The notes beneath the pieces are model-generated. The model was not told the origin of the DNA, did no database searches, and worked only from the letters and a program-made list of their open reading frames with translations. DNA of 64,000 bases from Desmodesmus armatus (taxonomy: Eukaryota > Chlorophyta > Chlorophyceae > Sphaeropleales > Scenedesmaceae), in assembly GCA_007449985.2 (NCBI GenBank), contig VIIQ02000141.1, forward strand, positions 147,290 to 211,289, written 5' to 3'. The translations under genes were made by a program, and so were the position numbers. Below are positions 37,774-49,663 of this stretch, one piece after another. Position 1 is the stretch's first letter; the number at the start of each line of letters is the position of its first letter.

Positions 37774-38466
37774 GTCTGTAACAGGACAAGTCCCCCCCCC
37801 GCCCCCCCTTCAGGACTTTCCAGAAATCCCTCTGGTGGTCACTGAAATATGTCTCTATCAGATCCTGCAGATACTTGTGCTCATACGTGCGTTTGGCATG
37901 CCTATTGACCTGCTTGTATGTGCGCCGGCATGCAATCATGGTGGTGTGCAGCCCCGCCACAACCAACGGATCCAACTGCTGCTGGGATGCACGCCACCAG
38001 GCCTGCCATGCAGCACGGAAGTTGTCGCGTGCTTGTGCACAATCTGGTGTGAACCAAGGCGCGTGCGAGCCAGGAGCTTGCGAGCCTCCATGTGATCGAA
38101 GGGTCTCCATGGCTGCAGCCCGATTGACTGCCACCAGCCGTGTCACAGCATCCCCCCACGAGGCTGTGCCAGCATCTACTGCTGCTCGCAAGCTGGCCAG
38201 GTCAGCCTCTCGGCTGTGAAGGGCCTCTATATATTCCCTGCGCTGTTGTCCCCTAGGCCGTAGTGTTCTTGGGCAGCGGGCCCCAGTAGGGGCAGCTGCT
38301 TGCAAGGCCCGCTGCATATTGATGCATACTGACAATGCAGCATGATCCTTTGAAGCCAACTCCCCCGGCCTGGCCAAGACCTGGAAGGACCGCACTGAAT
38401 CATACAACCCAGACGAGACAATGCCATAGTCCACAACACTACTACCAGTGTTCACAAAACAAATAC
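37766..38466 (-). pseudogene. Truncated AP endonuclease C-terminus and linker of the LINE ORF2
   Basis: The minus-strand frame begins mid-domain with the EEP/AP-endonuclease end (GSSVVDYGIVSSGLYDSV...SKDHAALSVCI, matching the usual S-x-IDY and SDHxPL motifs). It continues through a Arg/Ala-rich linker with WFTPDCAQARDNFRAAWQAW. It ends at a stop just after KVLKGGRGG, eight bases into the reverse transcriptase frame. The endonuclease catalytic N-terminal half is missing, so the element cannot mobilise itself. Confidence 0.75.
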
Positions 38467-38863
38467 ACAATATTGCATCATCCCCCTGGTGTACATAAGT
38501 TTGTGTTTGTCGGATATTGCCCTGACCCACCCCTGTGCTCCCAGTGTGGTGGTGGCACCTGTCAACAAGCTCATGGCCTCAAGCAACCCATCACAGGCAG
38601 CAGAAGGACGAGCGCTGGCTCTGAAAGCAGCAGTGGCAGTCAGGCAATCTGGCCTCCTGCAGAAGCTGCAGAAAGAGCTGAGTGCTGCAGCAGAGCAAAT
38701 GGAGGCTGCTCACAATACATTTGTGCCATTCCTGGAGGTGGGTGTTGGGGTGGGAACGTTGCTTGAGCGTCTCTAAGTCGACAATCATTGACAGCTGCAA
38801 CATGTGCACACAAAGCATGTGCACGCAAAGCAATGGATGGCAGACCCCTCCATCCTGGACAAG

Positions 38864-38894
38864 GGTCTGGAGACCTGCAGCAGGTCTCCAGACC
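38864..38894. repeat. Perfect 15-bp inverted repeat (hairpin) in an intron of MYND copy A
   Basis: Arm 38864-38878 (ggtctggagacctgc) is exactly complementary to 38880-38894 with a one-base centre. It lies in the intron between exons 2 and 3. Confidence 0.85.
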
Positions 38895-41800
38895 AGCTGC
38901 AGGACACTGCCAGCACTGCGCATGTGTGCTGGACACTGCACCAGGTTTTGTTGTGCCTTGAAGCAGGGGTGGTGTGCTGATCAAGAGCCAGCGCAGGGTT
39001 GGAGACACCTCATGCACTTGCAAGACTTGACTATGAAGCCTAGCAGAAGCCCTGCACCGTACTGCATGCATCCAGGTCCCAACTGTGCAGGACATGAGTA
39101 GCTTCCCAAGTGCGCACAACTGATATCTAGAGGTTTATGTGTTCCTCTCATCTGTGAATGCCATCACAGAGCTCACAGAAGATCTGTGAGAAGCACTACA
39201 AAGGCCTGCAGCTACAGGAAACAGTCCTGCGCAGCCTGCATGACAAGATGGAGATCATCCTTGGCTGGATGGGGCACCTGGCCCTTGTTTGGCCCAGCAA
39301 TTTGATGGCATCAGCTGGCGAAGGACCTGAGGCTGCGAGGGCGCTCCTGCTCACCTCCATGTACATGCGGCATGTGCTGAATGTCAAGAAGGTGGGTGCC
39401 TGCTGGCCAGGCTTTCATGGTGGCAGCTCACTGGCGATTTTCTAGTGCCAACCCTCTGAGACACATAGAAATCGGCACAAATTTGTCCCAGTACCTCTCA
39501 GTATGAGCCTGCACATCCGACACTCGGGCTATTGCCAAGCTTGCGGCCTGCCAACGCTTTGACAGGTGCCTGTCATCCACACAGGCACCCGTGGCCCAAC
39601 AGCTCCTTACCCTGATCTGCATTGCTGCAGCACCACCCTGTCACAAATGGGGCCCCCGCCTGTTCCCTCCTCTGCAGGTCAAATCCAAGCTCCACAGCAG
39701 CCTAGCCCGCCACTGGCACCTGGGAGCCTTCCAGCTGCCTGATTGCAGCAACGACAGCAGCCTAGCCACAGCAGTCTACACCGCAGCAGTGCTACAACAG
39801 CGCCTCAGCCAGCTGCCGCAGCAGCTGCCAAAGGCCGTGCAGCACCTGACAGAGCGGCCAGTGCAGTCAACTGCCTGCTGTTTACCTGTAGTCAGCACCT
39901 ATGGGCTGCAGCTGCTATACCACCTCTGCCAGCAAGCCGGCAGCATGCAGCTGCCCCCAGCAGCCACACAAAGCGCGGGAAGTAGCATTGGCAGCAACAG
40001 CAGCAGTATCGGTCACGCAGACGGTGTGAGCGCGTCACAGCAGGCTGCGGGTGTGCTGCTGGTTCGTGCTGACAGACTTGCCAGCCAGACCCTGCAGCAG
40101 CTGCCCAGCGGCCCAGCTGTTGCGCAGGCCCTTCTGGGCATGTTTGAGGACCTATGGAGGCAGCAGGGGGCCACGCCCTCCTTTGGACACCAGCTGGCAC
40201 ACGGGATACATGGCTTGCTGCCATTAGCCAGTGGTCCTGACAGCACCAGTGGCAGCGGCAAGGGCAGGCGCAAGTACCGTGCTGCTAGGGGCGATGCTTG
40301 CAGCAGTGTTGACAGCAGCAGCGGTGGTGGGAGCAGCAGTGTCCACGGCCTGCTGCTACTGCCCCTGCCAGAGTGCCTCCAGGCCCTCACAGCAGCGGCA
40401 GGCTTGCTGCAGCGGACTCGACTCCCGTGTACTCATGCAGCCACCAGTAATGCAGCCCAACGTCAGCCACCTGCAGACCTGCAGGTTGAGACTCTTCCTC
40501 CCAGCGGGCAAAGTGCCGCAGCTGGCGGCCACCTGCACCTGTGTTTACAGCCCAACAGCACGCAGTTGAAGCAGCTGCCAATGCTGTTGCTTGTGTCTGC
40601 AGCAGCAGCCATGCGGGTAGCTCCTGTAGAGGAGGCCTTGCCGCTGGTGCTGGCTGCCGTATCAGCAGCAGGGCATAGGTTTGGCTCATGGATTACAAAG
40701 GCCTACGACCTGCCAGAGTATAACTCAGCTGTTCTGCGTGCATCGCCCCCTCGACTCCGGTCAAGTGGGGATGCTGCGGTATTGTCACACTGCTGCTGCA
40801 GCAGCTTCTCTGTGCAGCACGGCAGCAAGCTGCAGCAGCAGATGGGGTCAGGCCAGCGGTTAAGGAGTGCTTGGAGTTGCTGATGGGTTTGCTTCATGCA
40901 GCTGCTGGCGATACTGACCTGCGTCTGTTGGAGCAGGCTGCCTTTGTGGTCCAGGCCGCAGAGGCAGCAGTGCGGTGGCTGGCAGAAACCCTTGCAGCAG
41001 CATCTGCAGCAGCAGCCGCAGCGGCTAAGGCAGCAGCACAGGACTATGTTGCCGACTCAGATGCAGCGGACCACCTGTTCACTGTGTGCCATTGTGCAAT
41101 CAGGGCGGGGCTGTCACTGCATGCAGAGTGTGACGCCAACATGGCTGCGCAGGTGAAAGAGGGGCGCCAGTACCTGCAGTCAAAGCAGCAGCTGCTGCAG
41201 GCACTATGCTCCCTGTGTGCAACACGCCGCAAGGTGCAGCAGCACTGCAGCCCACATTTTCAGGAGGGTTCTGCTGTGGAAGGGCTGAAGCTAGCAGTGG
41301 AGCTGCTGAAGTGCTGCCAGCAGGCAACAGCACGGCAGAGCCACACTGCTGCTGGCGCCCAACAGCAGCATCTGGCGGGCAGCCTGGATGCCAGCGTGGT
41401 GCAGGGTGCAGCAGCAGCAGGGTGTGTGGTGGGCCGGCACCTGCTGGCCATGAGCCAGCATGTCCGTCTGGACAGCCCAGGCGGGGGGATACTCACTCTC
41501 ACACTTCCCCTGTGGGCTGTCAAGCCATATAATGGCTCAGCACAGCAGCAACCGCGGCAGCGTCAACAGCAGCAGGGGTCTACACACGCAAGATCCACCA
41601 GGCGTATCTTCTGGGACTGCTGCAAGGTGCTGAAAGAGGGTCAAGGTGTGGCTTCACGGGGTGAAGGGCCTGTAAGCAGGCAGCTGCTGCAGGCGCTGCA
41701 GTGTGCTGAAAGGGAGATATCACGTGGCTGCTTGCCAGCACTCCGGCAGCTAAGCCTGCTGGAGGACAAAGCAGCTTCCGCCCAGCAGCTTCAGGAGCAG

Positions 41801-42849
41801 CAGGAGCCGCATCTGCCGTCTCTCGGCAAGCTGCAGCAGTCCCTGCTGCAGGCAGGACAGGCGCTGTCTATGCTGTCTCGCGGCAGCAGCTACTGCAGCA
41901 ACCCAAGCTGCACCAACCTGGCGACTGTCAGCGACGCCTTCGCGCTGGTCAGCACGAAGGAATGTGTTTGTGCAGGATGCCTGTCTCCAGCAAGTGGCAT
42001 GGCCGGCAGGGCTGCAGGTTCATTTGCAGCAAGGTGGGTGCGTGCGCGCGAAAGGAGGCTTGACCGCTTGCACTGCCGTGCTATATGACTCAGATGATTT
42101 GATACCAGCCATCCTTCCTTTTGCAAGCGTGTCATGTAGTGTACCAGGTGAACGTCTGCTAGACCAATGTCTGCCTACATAGCAAAACATGGGCAACGCA
42201 TGCCTGTTCCCCTCTATGCAGGTATTGCTCACGGTCCTGCCAGGCAGCACACTGGCCAGAACACCAGGACACCTGTGGCTGGCGCAACGACATGACAGAG
42301 GCTGTGAAACAACCAGCAGCTGGCTCGACCAGGTGCACGCACAGCGGCATCAGCAGCACGCTGGCACCTCAGAGCTTAGAGACGGCAGCTGCAACACTTC
42401 CAGTTGCTGGCACGCGCCTTCGGCGCACCAGCAGCAGTGGCAGCAGCACCTTGGCACCTTAGAGCACACGGGGGAGAAGCAGGGCGCATTCAGCAGCTGG
42501 CACGAGCTGGCGCACAAGCAGCAGCAGCCTCACACCCTCGGCCCCGGTGAGCAAGGAGGCAGCAGCTGTGACACCTGCAGTGGCTGGCACCAGCAGGTGC
42601 ACAAGCAGCAGCATGCTGCGCAGCAGCAGCACACTGCTCCCTCAGAGTGAGGACACAGGAGCCGTGACACCTGCAGTAGCCGGCATGAGCAGGCGCACGA
42701 GCAGCCTCAACCACAGCACAGCTGGCAGCTTGCTGGCACCTGTGAGCAAGGAGACCAAGACTGTGACGAAGCCGGTGGCAGGCTCCAGCAGGCGCATGCA
42801 CGGTGGCAGCAGCACCACCCCGGCACCTCAGAACTGCACAATGATGTGA

Positions 42850-44019
42850 TGCAGCCGCGCTGTCTTGTTGTGTTTGTTCACTACCCGACACGTAATTGCA
42901 TGTCGCCAATTTGCATGTGCGGGGTTTAAGTGTGTGTGAGCGGTTGTCTTCTGTGATTGGCCCTTGGCAAGCATTGGCAGCATGATGCTGCGTGTTGGTA
43001 GCTACCAGCACAATGTGCTGCTGTGCTTTTGCTAAGCAGGCCCCGCCTGTATTGATGTCATCGCATCTTGTTCTGCGCGATGAGGAAGTGTGCTGAGGCT
43101 GGTGCAGACTGTTACACCAAGACGCGTGTGCGTGAAAATTTCCACCTGATGCTTTTGACGCAGCCATGCCTGCCAGGCACAGGCCAGGCGCAGTGCACAG
43201 ACTGGTTTGGCAGGCTGGCACAGGGTACAGGCGGCATGTATTTGCAACTGCATTATTTGTCAGGACGGCTGTGATTGGTCCAGGTGGACATGTGTACCAC
43301 ACTGCCTCAAAAGATTGGACAGTCCACGTCAGTCGTGTCCTGCAGGGCCTTGGGTTGCTCAAAGTGCATGCCATGTGGGGGTGACAGGCCTAACGTGGTG
43401 CATGCGCAACACAAAAAGAAATCGCAATGAATGTCTGTGAGCGCCAGTCGATAGTAGTATGCCCAGAGCACATGTGAACAGTTGTTGTGGCCCACTGGGC
43501 CAGCAGTCTGGGCCAGCAGTCTGGGCCAGCAGTCTGGGCCAGCAGTCTGGGCCAGCACCACACCAGGTGTCAAACTTTGAAGGTGAGCAGCATCTGGGGT
43601 AGGACGACTTTGAAGCCTGCCATCAACGTCAATGTGTCCACTGGCAATACCATGCATCACAGCACATGTACCTCTGTAATACTCACTGCAGGACACGCCG
43701 TGCTGTGCTGGGTAGGGTTGCTGCGTGACCCTGCAGCCGCATGACATCAATGGTGTCAAAGGGCTTCAAAGGCTGAACTGAGCGATACAAGAGGGCTCAA
43801 CCCGTGATCTGTCCCCTGCCGGGCTTTCATGACTAATATTCATGAATGACTTGAAAGTCTCTGCTTTCAGATTGACACCAAAGCAGCTACAATGCTTCGG
43901 AAACGTCTGGTTGCAACTATTTTATACCCAAAACGTAGTGTTATCATTTGGCTGTGATGAGCTCTGTTCTTGTCTGTTGTGCAGTACAACTGTCTTGTGC
44001 CTGATTCAGTCTGGCAGCC
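42850..44019. other. Intergenic DNA between MYND copies A and B
   Basis: Holds the copy A 3' UTR and copy B promoter. Apart from the minisatellite at 43490-43560 I see no gene. A TGTAA at about 43676-43680 is far from the copy A stop and is not convincingly its poly(A) signal. Confidence 0.35.
43490..43557. repeat. 13-bp minisatellite
   Basis: About five tandem copies of CTGGGCCAGCAGT upstream of MYND copy B. Confidence 0.85.
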
Positions 44020-47000
44020 ATGAACATACTCAATCATGAGTCTGAATTTGTCGGTCTCCTCAAGCTGCTGAAGCAGTGTTTGGGTGGACGGCAGTGTGGG
44101 CAGAGCTGCCCCTGCAAACAGCTGCCTAGTGCAGTGAGCGGCATCAAGGACTGGACTACAGTTTGCAGCAAGCTCACAACAAAAAGTGCAGAGAAAATGA
44201 TGGAGTTGCTGCCGTCTGCAGCGGCTTACTTGCTCAGGGAAGGCCATGATGCCTTGGCACAGCGATCAGTGTTGATGCTGTACAAAGAGTGAGTGCCTCC
44301 TTGTGAGTGAGAGAGCAGTTTGCTTCAAGTTGAGGAGCGGTGGGACTGCACAACATACTGCCTCTGTGACGCATTTCTTCATCTGGGTATGCCACCAAGT
44401 CATGACTGTACTTTTCACCCGACGGGGGCGGGTGGCACATGAGTGACATGTTCAGCACGCCAGCACATGTTAGGAACCAGCTCAAAGCACGTATGCCCTT
44501 CATAACTTGAAGCCAGTGCACACACAGCACAACAAGCAGCTCTCACAAGCCAACCGCTACACAACACGGTTGTGTGGCACACTCCGTTCCTGCTTCCAGG
44601 CTGGTCGCTGCACCCATCCACAAGCTCACAGCCTCCAGCACGCCAGAGGTGACAGGACGAGCGTTAGCCCTGAAGGCAGCAGCAGCAGTCAGGAGGACAT
44701 CCCTCCTGCAGCACCTGCAGCATGCAACGGGTATGGCGTCCACGCAGCTGGAGGCTGCTCACAACACATTTGTGCCGTTCCTTGAGGTGGGTGAAGCTTT
44801 TGCAGGTTTCGGTCAGGCCTGCTGTCACGAGATGTGCAGGTTGTGTGCTGGACACTGCAGTGCTTTTTGTGCACAGAAGTAGGCAAGTGGAAGACTGGGC
44901 AGGGTGGATGACAGACAGCTACACATGCTGATGCACGGATCCGCATGGAGGGACAACAGCTCCACCCAAACCCGGAACTGCTGCTTACGTCGCAAGGTTT
45001 GTTTCTAGCTGGGAGTGTGTTTCCAACCTTCGCTGTGCATGAGCAGCTGTCTGCTGATTTGTCATTGCACCTCTACTAACATGTGCACGACCTGCTCTGT
45101 TTATGTCGTGTACACCACAGCATTCACAGGCCAAGAAGCACTACACGGACCTGCTGCTGAGCAGGGCAGCCGAGCATGGCCTGTATGACAGGGTGGACAT
45201 CATCTTTGGCTGGGTGAGGGAGCTGGCCCTTATCTGGCCCAGCAACATACTGACAGCAGATGGCGTGGGGCGGAAGGCAGCTCAGGCGCTCCTGCTTGCG
45301 GCCATGTACATGCGCCACGTGCTGAATGTTGAAAAGGTGGGATTTGTGGCTGCAGCTGCATGTGCTGGGAGGAATGAAGGGCAGGGTGATGGCAATCAGC
45401 CATGCAAGTGTGTGCACTGTGCACAAGTGGGCTGCCACAGCCGAGCAGTGAGCGTGTCACCAATTCAAGGTCCTGTACCATGCCGGTGCAGGACTGGGGG
45501 TTATCATACTGAACAGTGTGACAAGGTTGCTGCTTCAACAAAAGACACCACGCAAGTTATCCTCTTGTAGTACACCTATAGAACAGCACAGCTGGGCTCG
45601 CACATGCAAACCTGATGTTGTAAGCCTGCGGCGCCCAAGCACCCCATGTTCAAAAAAGTGCCGGTCAACGCCCACCCTGCCCTTTGACATCCTGTGCCCT
45701 CCCTTCCGTGTTCAAGCGCAGGTCAACGCTCACCTCAGCAGCAGCCACCTGGCAGCACGCCACCTGGGAGCGTTCAGGCTGACCACCAGCAGCAGCGGCA
45801 GCCCAGCAGCGGCAGTTTACACTGCAACTATTCTACAACAGCGCCTCAGCCAGCTGCCACAGCAGCTGCCGCAGTCTCTGCAGGACCTGACATCACCGTC
45901 GCTGCAGCTAGCTGCTTTCGGCCTGCCAGTGGTGGGCACGTACGGGCTGCAGCTGCTGCACCACCTCTGCCAGCAAGTCGGCAGCATGCAGCTGCCCCCA
46001 GCACCCGCAGACAATGAATCAAGCAGCGGCAGCAGCAGCAGTGACCATTGTACAGACGGTGTGAGTGTGTCAGAGCAGGCTGCGGGTGTGCTGCTGGTCC
46101 TGGCTGACAGGCTGGCCAGCCAGACACTGCAGCAGCTGCCCGACTCAGCTGCTGCGCAGGCCCTGCTGGGCATGTTTGAGGACCTATGGAGGCAGCAAGG
46201 GGTCACTCCCTCCTTTGCGCACCAGCTGGCACACGATGTAGTCGACTTGCTGCCGTCAGCCGGCACTTGTGGCAGCAGCAGTGGCGGCAGCAGTATGGTT
46301 GGCGGCAGCACCAACAGCAGCAATGGTGGGGCCAGCACCAGCGGCAGAAGCAGCAACAGCCTGCTGCTTTCGTCCCTTGAGGGCAGGCTGCCAGGGTGCC
46401 TCCAAGCCCTCACAGCTGCAGCAGGGCTGCTGCATCGATGTTATGCAGCCCTCCCTGACTCACCTGCACATATGCAGCATGCGCTTCCTACTGCGGAGGG
46501 CGCCCCCGCTGGCCAGCGGAACTCGTGCATGCAGAGTAAAAGCAGGCAACTGCAGCAGCTGCCGATGCTGCTGCTTGCGTCTGCAGCGGCTGCCATGCGG
46601 GTGGCTCCTGTGGATCAGGCGCTGCCGCTGGTGCTGGCGGCAGTTTCAGCAGCACAACATGCCTTTAGGTGGGCGATGCCAGCAGCATTCCCGTGTGCTT
46701 CTCCAGGCGTTATGGGGCACTCTCTCACTGCTTGCCCCACATGCACTGCTTTCTCACCAAGGGTGCAGTGGGGATGCTGCGGCATTGTTTCCTTGCTGCT
46801 GCAGCACCTTCTCTGTGCAGCACGGCAGCAGCCAGCAGCAGCAGAATGGGTCAGGCCAGCAGTTGAGGCGTGCCTACAACTCCTGCCTCGGCTGCTCAAC
46901 GCTGCTCGTGGTGATGCCGACCGACGTCTGTTTGAGCAGGCAGCCTTTGCAGTCCAGGTAACAGAGGCAGCAGTGCGGTGGCTGGGAGGAACAGCTGGGG

Positions 47001-48665
47001 TAACCCCTGCAGGAGCAGCACCAGCCACAGCTGCCACATCAGCAGCAGCACCTCTGGGCCCTGCCGTGAATGCAGTGGACAAGAGCAGCCCTGCAGTGAC
47101 AGTGTCTATCACTGCCTCCTGCAGAGCTGTTATGTGGGCAGCGCTGACACTGCATGAAGCGTGTGACGCAAACACTGTAGCACAAGAGAAGGAGAAGCGC
47201 CAGTACCTGCAGATGGAGCAGCAGCTGCTGCAGGCACTCTGCTCCCTGTGTGCAACATGCGGCAAGGTGCAGCAGCAGGTTCAGGAGCCAGCATCTATTT
47301 CTGGGTTGAAGGTGGCTGTTGAGCTGCTGCAGCGCTGCCAGCAGGCGACAACACGGCAGATACTCAATGCTGCTGCGGCTCACATGCAGCCACAGAGCCT
47401 GGACATGAGTGCGGTGCAAGGTGCAGCAGCAGCAGCAGGGTCTGTGGTGGGCCGGTACCTGCTGGCCATGAGTGCGCAGGTCCAGCCAGACAGTCCTGGC
47501 AAGGTGGGCGTGCCCAGTTGGCTACAGCAGCAGTGTGCTGGACCAGCACAGGAGCTGCCACAGCGTTCTCAGCAGCAGCAGCAGAAGCATGCACACGACT
47601 CCGTGCTCGTGTCTGTTTTGCTTGGAATACCTCAAAGTGCTGAAAGAGTGTCAGCTGGCTACACAAGGTGTGGGGGTGGTGAGCAAGCAGCTGTTTCACG
47701 CACTGCAGTGTTGTAAAAAGACAGTGACAGGCTGCTTGCATGATCATCATAAGTTACGGTGCTGCTTCCGTTGAACGGCCAAGCAGTTGCTGTGCTGCAG
47801 GAGCAACAGGTGCAGGTGTCACTTCTGACGGCTCTCAGCAAGCTGCAGCAGTCCCTGCAGGAGGCAGGGCAGGCCATGCTGTTGGTGTCCCGCAGCAGTT
47901 GCTTCTGCAACAACCCAAGCTGCACCAACCTGGCGACTGTCAGCGATGCGTTTGCTATGGTGCGTGCAAAGGACTGTGTCTGTGCGGGTTGCCTGTCTCC
48001 ATCAAGCGGCACAACTGGCGGTGTTGTGGGGGCAGCAAGGTGCGCGTGTATGTGTAAGACAAGGCTTTGCCAGACACGTTTGATGCAATGCTGTGCTGCA
48101 CGTTTCAATCAGTGCCAGCAGTTTGTGAGCTGAGTGTCCCACATTGTTGTGTGCATCGCACCCTCCCTGCATATGTTGGTTTTGCTGCCTGCATGACCTG
48201 ACTTGGTCACCACCTGCCTTTCCTCCCCTGTGCAGGTATTGCTCACGGTTGTGCCAGGCGGCACACTGGCCAGTACACAAGGACACCTGTGGCGGGCGCA
48301 AGCAGACGACTGATGCTGCACAGTCATTGGCTGGCCCAACTAAGCGCATGCACGGCGGCAGCAGCACCACCCCAGCACCTGAAAGCAAGGAGACAGAGGC
48401 TATGACACAATGGATGGCTGCCTCAAGCAACATTACGGCCAACAGCAGCAGCACCTCCAGACTTCAAAGCCAGGAATTGAAAGCTGTGCTACCCTCAGTG
48501 GCTGCTACAAGAAGGCATGTGCGCCTGCGCAGCACCAGCAGCACCGGGGGCACCTTTCCAGCACCCCAGGTGATGAGCACAACAGATGTGACACAATCAG
48601 TGGCTAGTTCAACCAAACACGTGGAGGACAGCAACCCACCACACAGGAGTTGTGTGATTATGTGA
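44020..48665 (+). CDS. MYND-finger/CaaX protein, copy B, with local frame disturbance
   Basis: Second paralogue. Exons: 44020-44288, 44600-44786, 45121-45336, 45722-48039 and 48236-48665, at the same splice positions and phases as A and C; about 1139 residues. Exon 1 carries CGQSCPCKQLP. Exon 3 has IIFGWVRELALIWPSN. The end of exon 4 plus exon 5 form the MYND finger (CNNPSC, CVCAGC, YCSRLCQAAHWPVHKDTC). The C-terminus is CVIM, a classical farnesylation box. In exon 4 the frame is displaced between about 47600 and 47755 and then returns: LEYLKVLKECQ and KQLFHALQC, which match A (CCKVLKE, RQLLQALQC), are read in another frame, so two opposite indels are needed. Without them the frame stops at 47716. 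Either a recent lesion or two base errors would explain this. The finger itself and the tail are intact. Confidence 0.7.
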
Positions 48666-49204
48666 AGCTTGGGAGCTGCACATTCACGTGACGCGGCAAC
48701 ACGACATGGTGCCGTCATGGTGCCGGTGCCAGTGACTGTCAACTGGCCTGAAACCAACTGGTCGGTTTGGGTGTGCTGGGCTTTGGTGTTCGTGACTGCG
48801 TATCGATATCACTGACAGGGCCTGGGTGCCTTGTGAGATTCCTTGTGCTGACTTGGTGGATGGTAGTGCTTGGCAAGTCCAAGTGTGCAGCACTGGCATG
48901 AATTGGGGGGTTTGAGGGCTGCAGCAGCTTGGCATGAAGAAGTTTGTTGCATGGGGCGGATATGCCATGGGGCGGATATGCCACTGTGACAGTGCATGCC
49001 ATGCCTGCCCTGCAGGGCCCTGCAAACAAATCGTCCTACAATGTGTGGGAGTGGCCATGATTACCCCATGTATAACACATGAGTCACCCCCTCACCTCTG
49101 GTTGTTGGAGTCAAAGGGTTAACACTTGTTTGGCTCTGTCTGGGTAAATGATGCCTGATTTGGTATTGACCTTTGCCATCTACTTGTATGGCTGACCTGG
49201 TGAT
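48666..49204. other. Intergenic DNA after MYND copy B
   Basis: Copy B 3' UTR and spacer. No coding similarity is seen in it. Confidence 0.35.
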
Positions 49205-49315
49205 GTGCCAGCACCATTTATGGTGTCCCTGCGGAAGCAATGTTTGGGCGCACACAGTGTGGAGAGGGCTGCCCCTGCAGCAAACTACCTTCTGTATAAG
49301 ACAGCGGACATTGAC
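49205..49315 (+). pseudogene. Relic first exon of a fourth MYND-family copy
   Basis: The sequence from GCGGAAGCAATGTTTGGGCG on aligns by eye with exon 1 of copy B (CTGAAGCAGTGTTTGGGTGG...). One frame reads QCGEGCPCSKLPSV, parallel to QCGQSCPCKQLPSA in copy B, then hits TAA. No start codon, later exons or MYND finger follow before copy C begins at 49664. Confidence 0.6.
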
Positions 49316-49663
49316 ATTGATCACCTGCAGCGATGTTGAGTAACGTCTACTGACCTGGCGGTACATGCATGTACATGCATGAGCTTGCCTGGCTGGCACA
49401 GCGGATCCCGCCCTCACTTTACATCTGCAGGCTGCAGCACGCTCGCAGCACCCAATCCTTGCCGCCGGCCTGGGATGTTGCAGCAACCAGTGGTGACAAA
49501 ACCCATCCTGACAACCCAACGGTCAACCGTCGATTTTGGGGTGCACATTTGTGTAAGCCGAGAAGGTATCGATATCGTATGTTCAGTCTCTCCGTAGAAA
49601 GCATTATTGCGTGGTAAGTAACACCACAATCAGTGCCTGACTTCAGCTCGCTGTGTTCGCGCC
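49316..49663. other. Spacer upstream of MYND copy C
   Basis: Promoter/5' UTR region of copy C. Nothing else is recognised. Confidence 0.3.

Larger units (their letters stand above)
34944..38466 (-). mobile_element. 5'-truncated LINE (non-LTR retrotransposon) inside intron 1 of MYND copy A
   Basis: Minus-strand element that keeps the C-terminal end of an apurinic-type endonuclease and a complete reverse transcriptase with a C-terminal zinc-knuckle region. Intron 1 is about 3.8 kb here but only about 0.3 kb in copies B and C, so the element accounts for the excess. The 8-base direct repeat ACAATATT lies at 34936-34943 and 38467-38474 and may be the target-site duplication; these set the element limits given. 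No clear poly(A) tail is visible at the 3' (low-coordinate) end. Confidence 0.75.
34406..42849 (+). pseudogene. MYND-finger/CaaX protein, copy A, damaged and LINE-invaded
   Basis: First of three tandem paralogues. Exons: 34406-34704, 38545-38737, 39170-39391, 39678-42033 and 42222-42849. Exon 1 holds a Cys cluster CGPNCPCRLLP. Exon 3 has ILGWMGHLALVWPSN. The long exon 4 is Gln/Ala/Ser-rich with conserved blocks (AVLQQRLSQLPQQLP, GLQLLYHLCQQ) and ends with the first half of a MYND finger (CSNPSC, CVCAGC). Exon 5 supplies the second half (YCSRSCQAAHWPEHQDTC), an S/T-rich tail and the C-terminus CTMM. Damage: a ~3.5-kb LINE in intron 1; net loss of one base near 40730-40770, where the frame giving YDLPEYNSAV must change to reach PVKWGCCGIV; and an in-frame TAG at 42460-42462. 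The rest of the frame to CTMM stays open, so decay is recent or partly artefactual. MYND fingers bind Pro-rich peptides; the function of this family is unknown to me. Confidence 0.65.

Noticed and set aside
34936..38474. LTR retrotransposon as the identity of the element in MYND copy A
   Set aside because: There are no long terminal repeats, integrase, protease or RNase H/integrase order. The endonuclease-reverse transcriptase order is that of a LINE.
42460..42462. Alternative nuclear code (TAG as Gln) to explain the stop in MYND copy A
   Set aside because: The AP2 gene uses TAG as its natural stop at 33375-33377, right after its domain, so TAG terminates here.
42490..43374. Minus-strand ORF of 294 codons over the end of MYND copy A
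   Set aside because: It mirrors the conserved MYND tail on the plus strand. Its Cys/His/Thr-rich composition is an artefact of the CAG-rich antisense.
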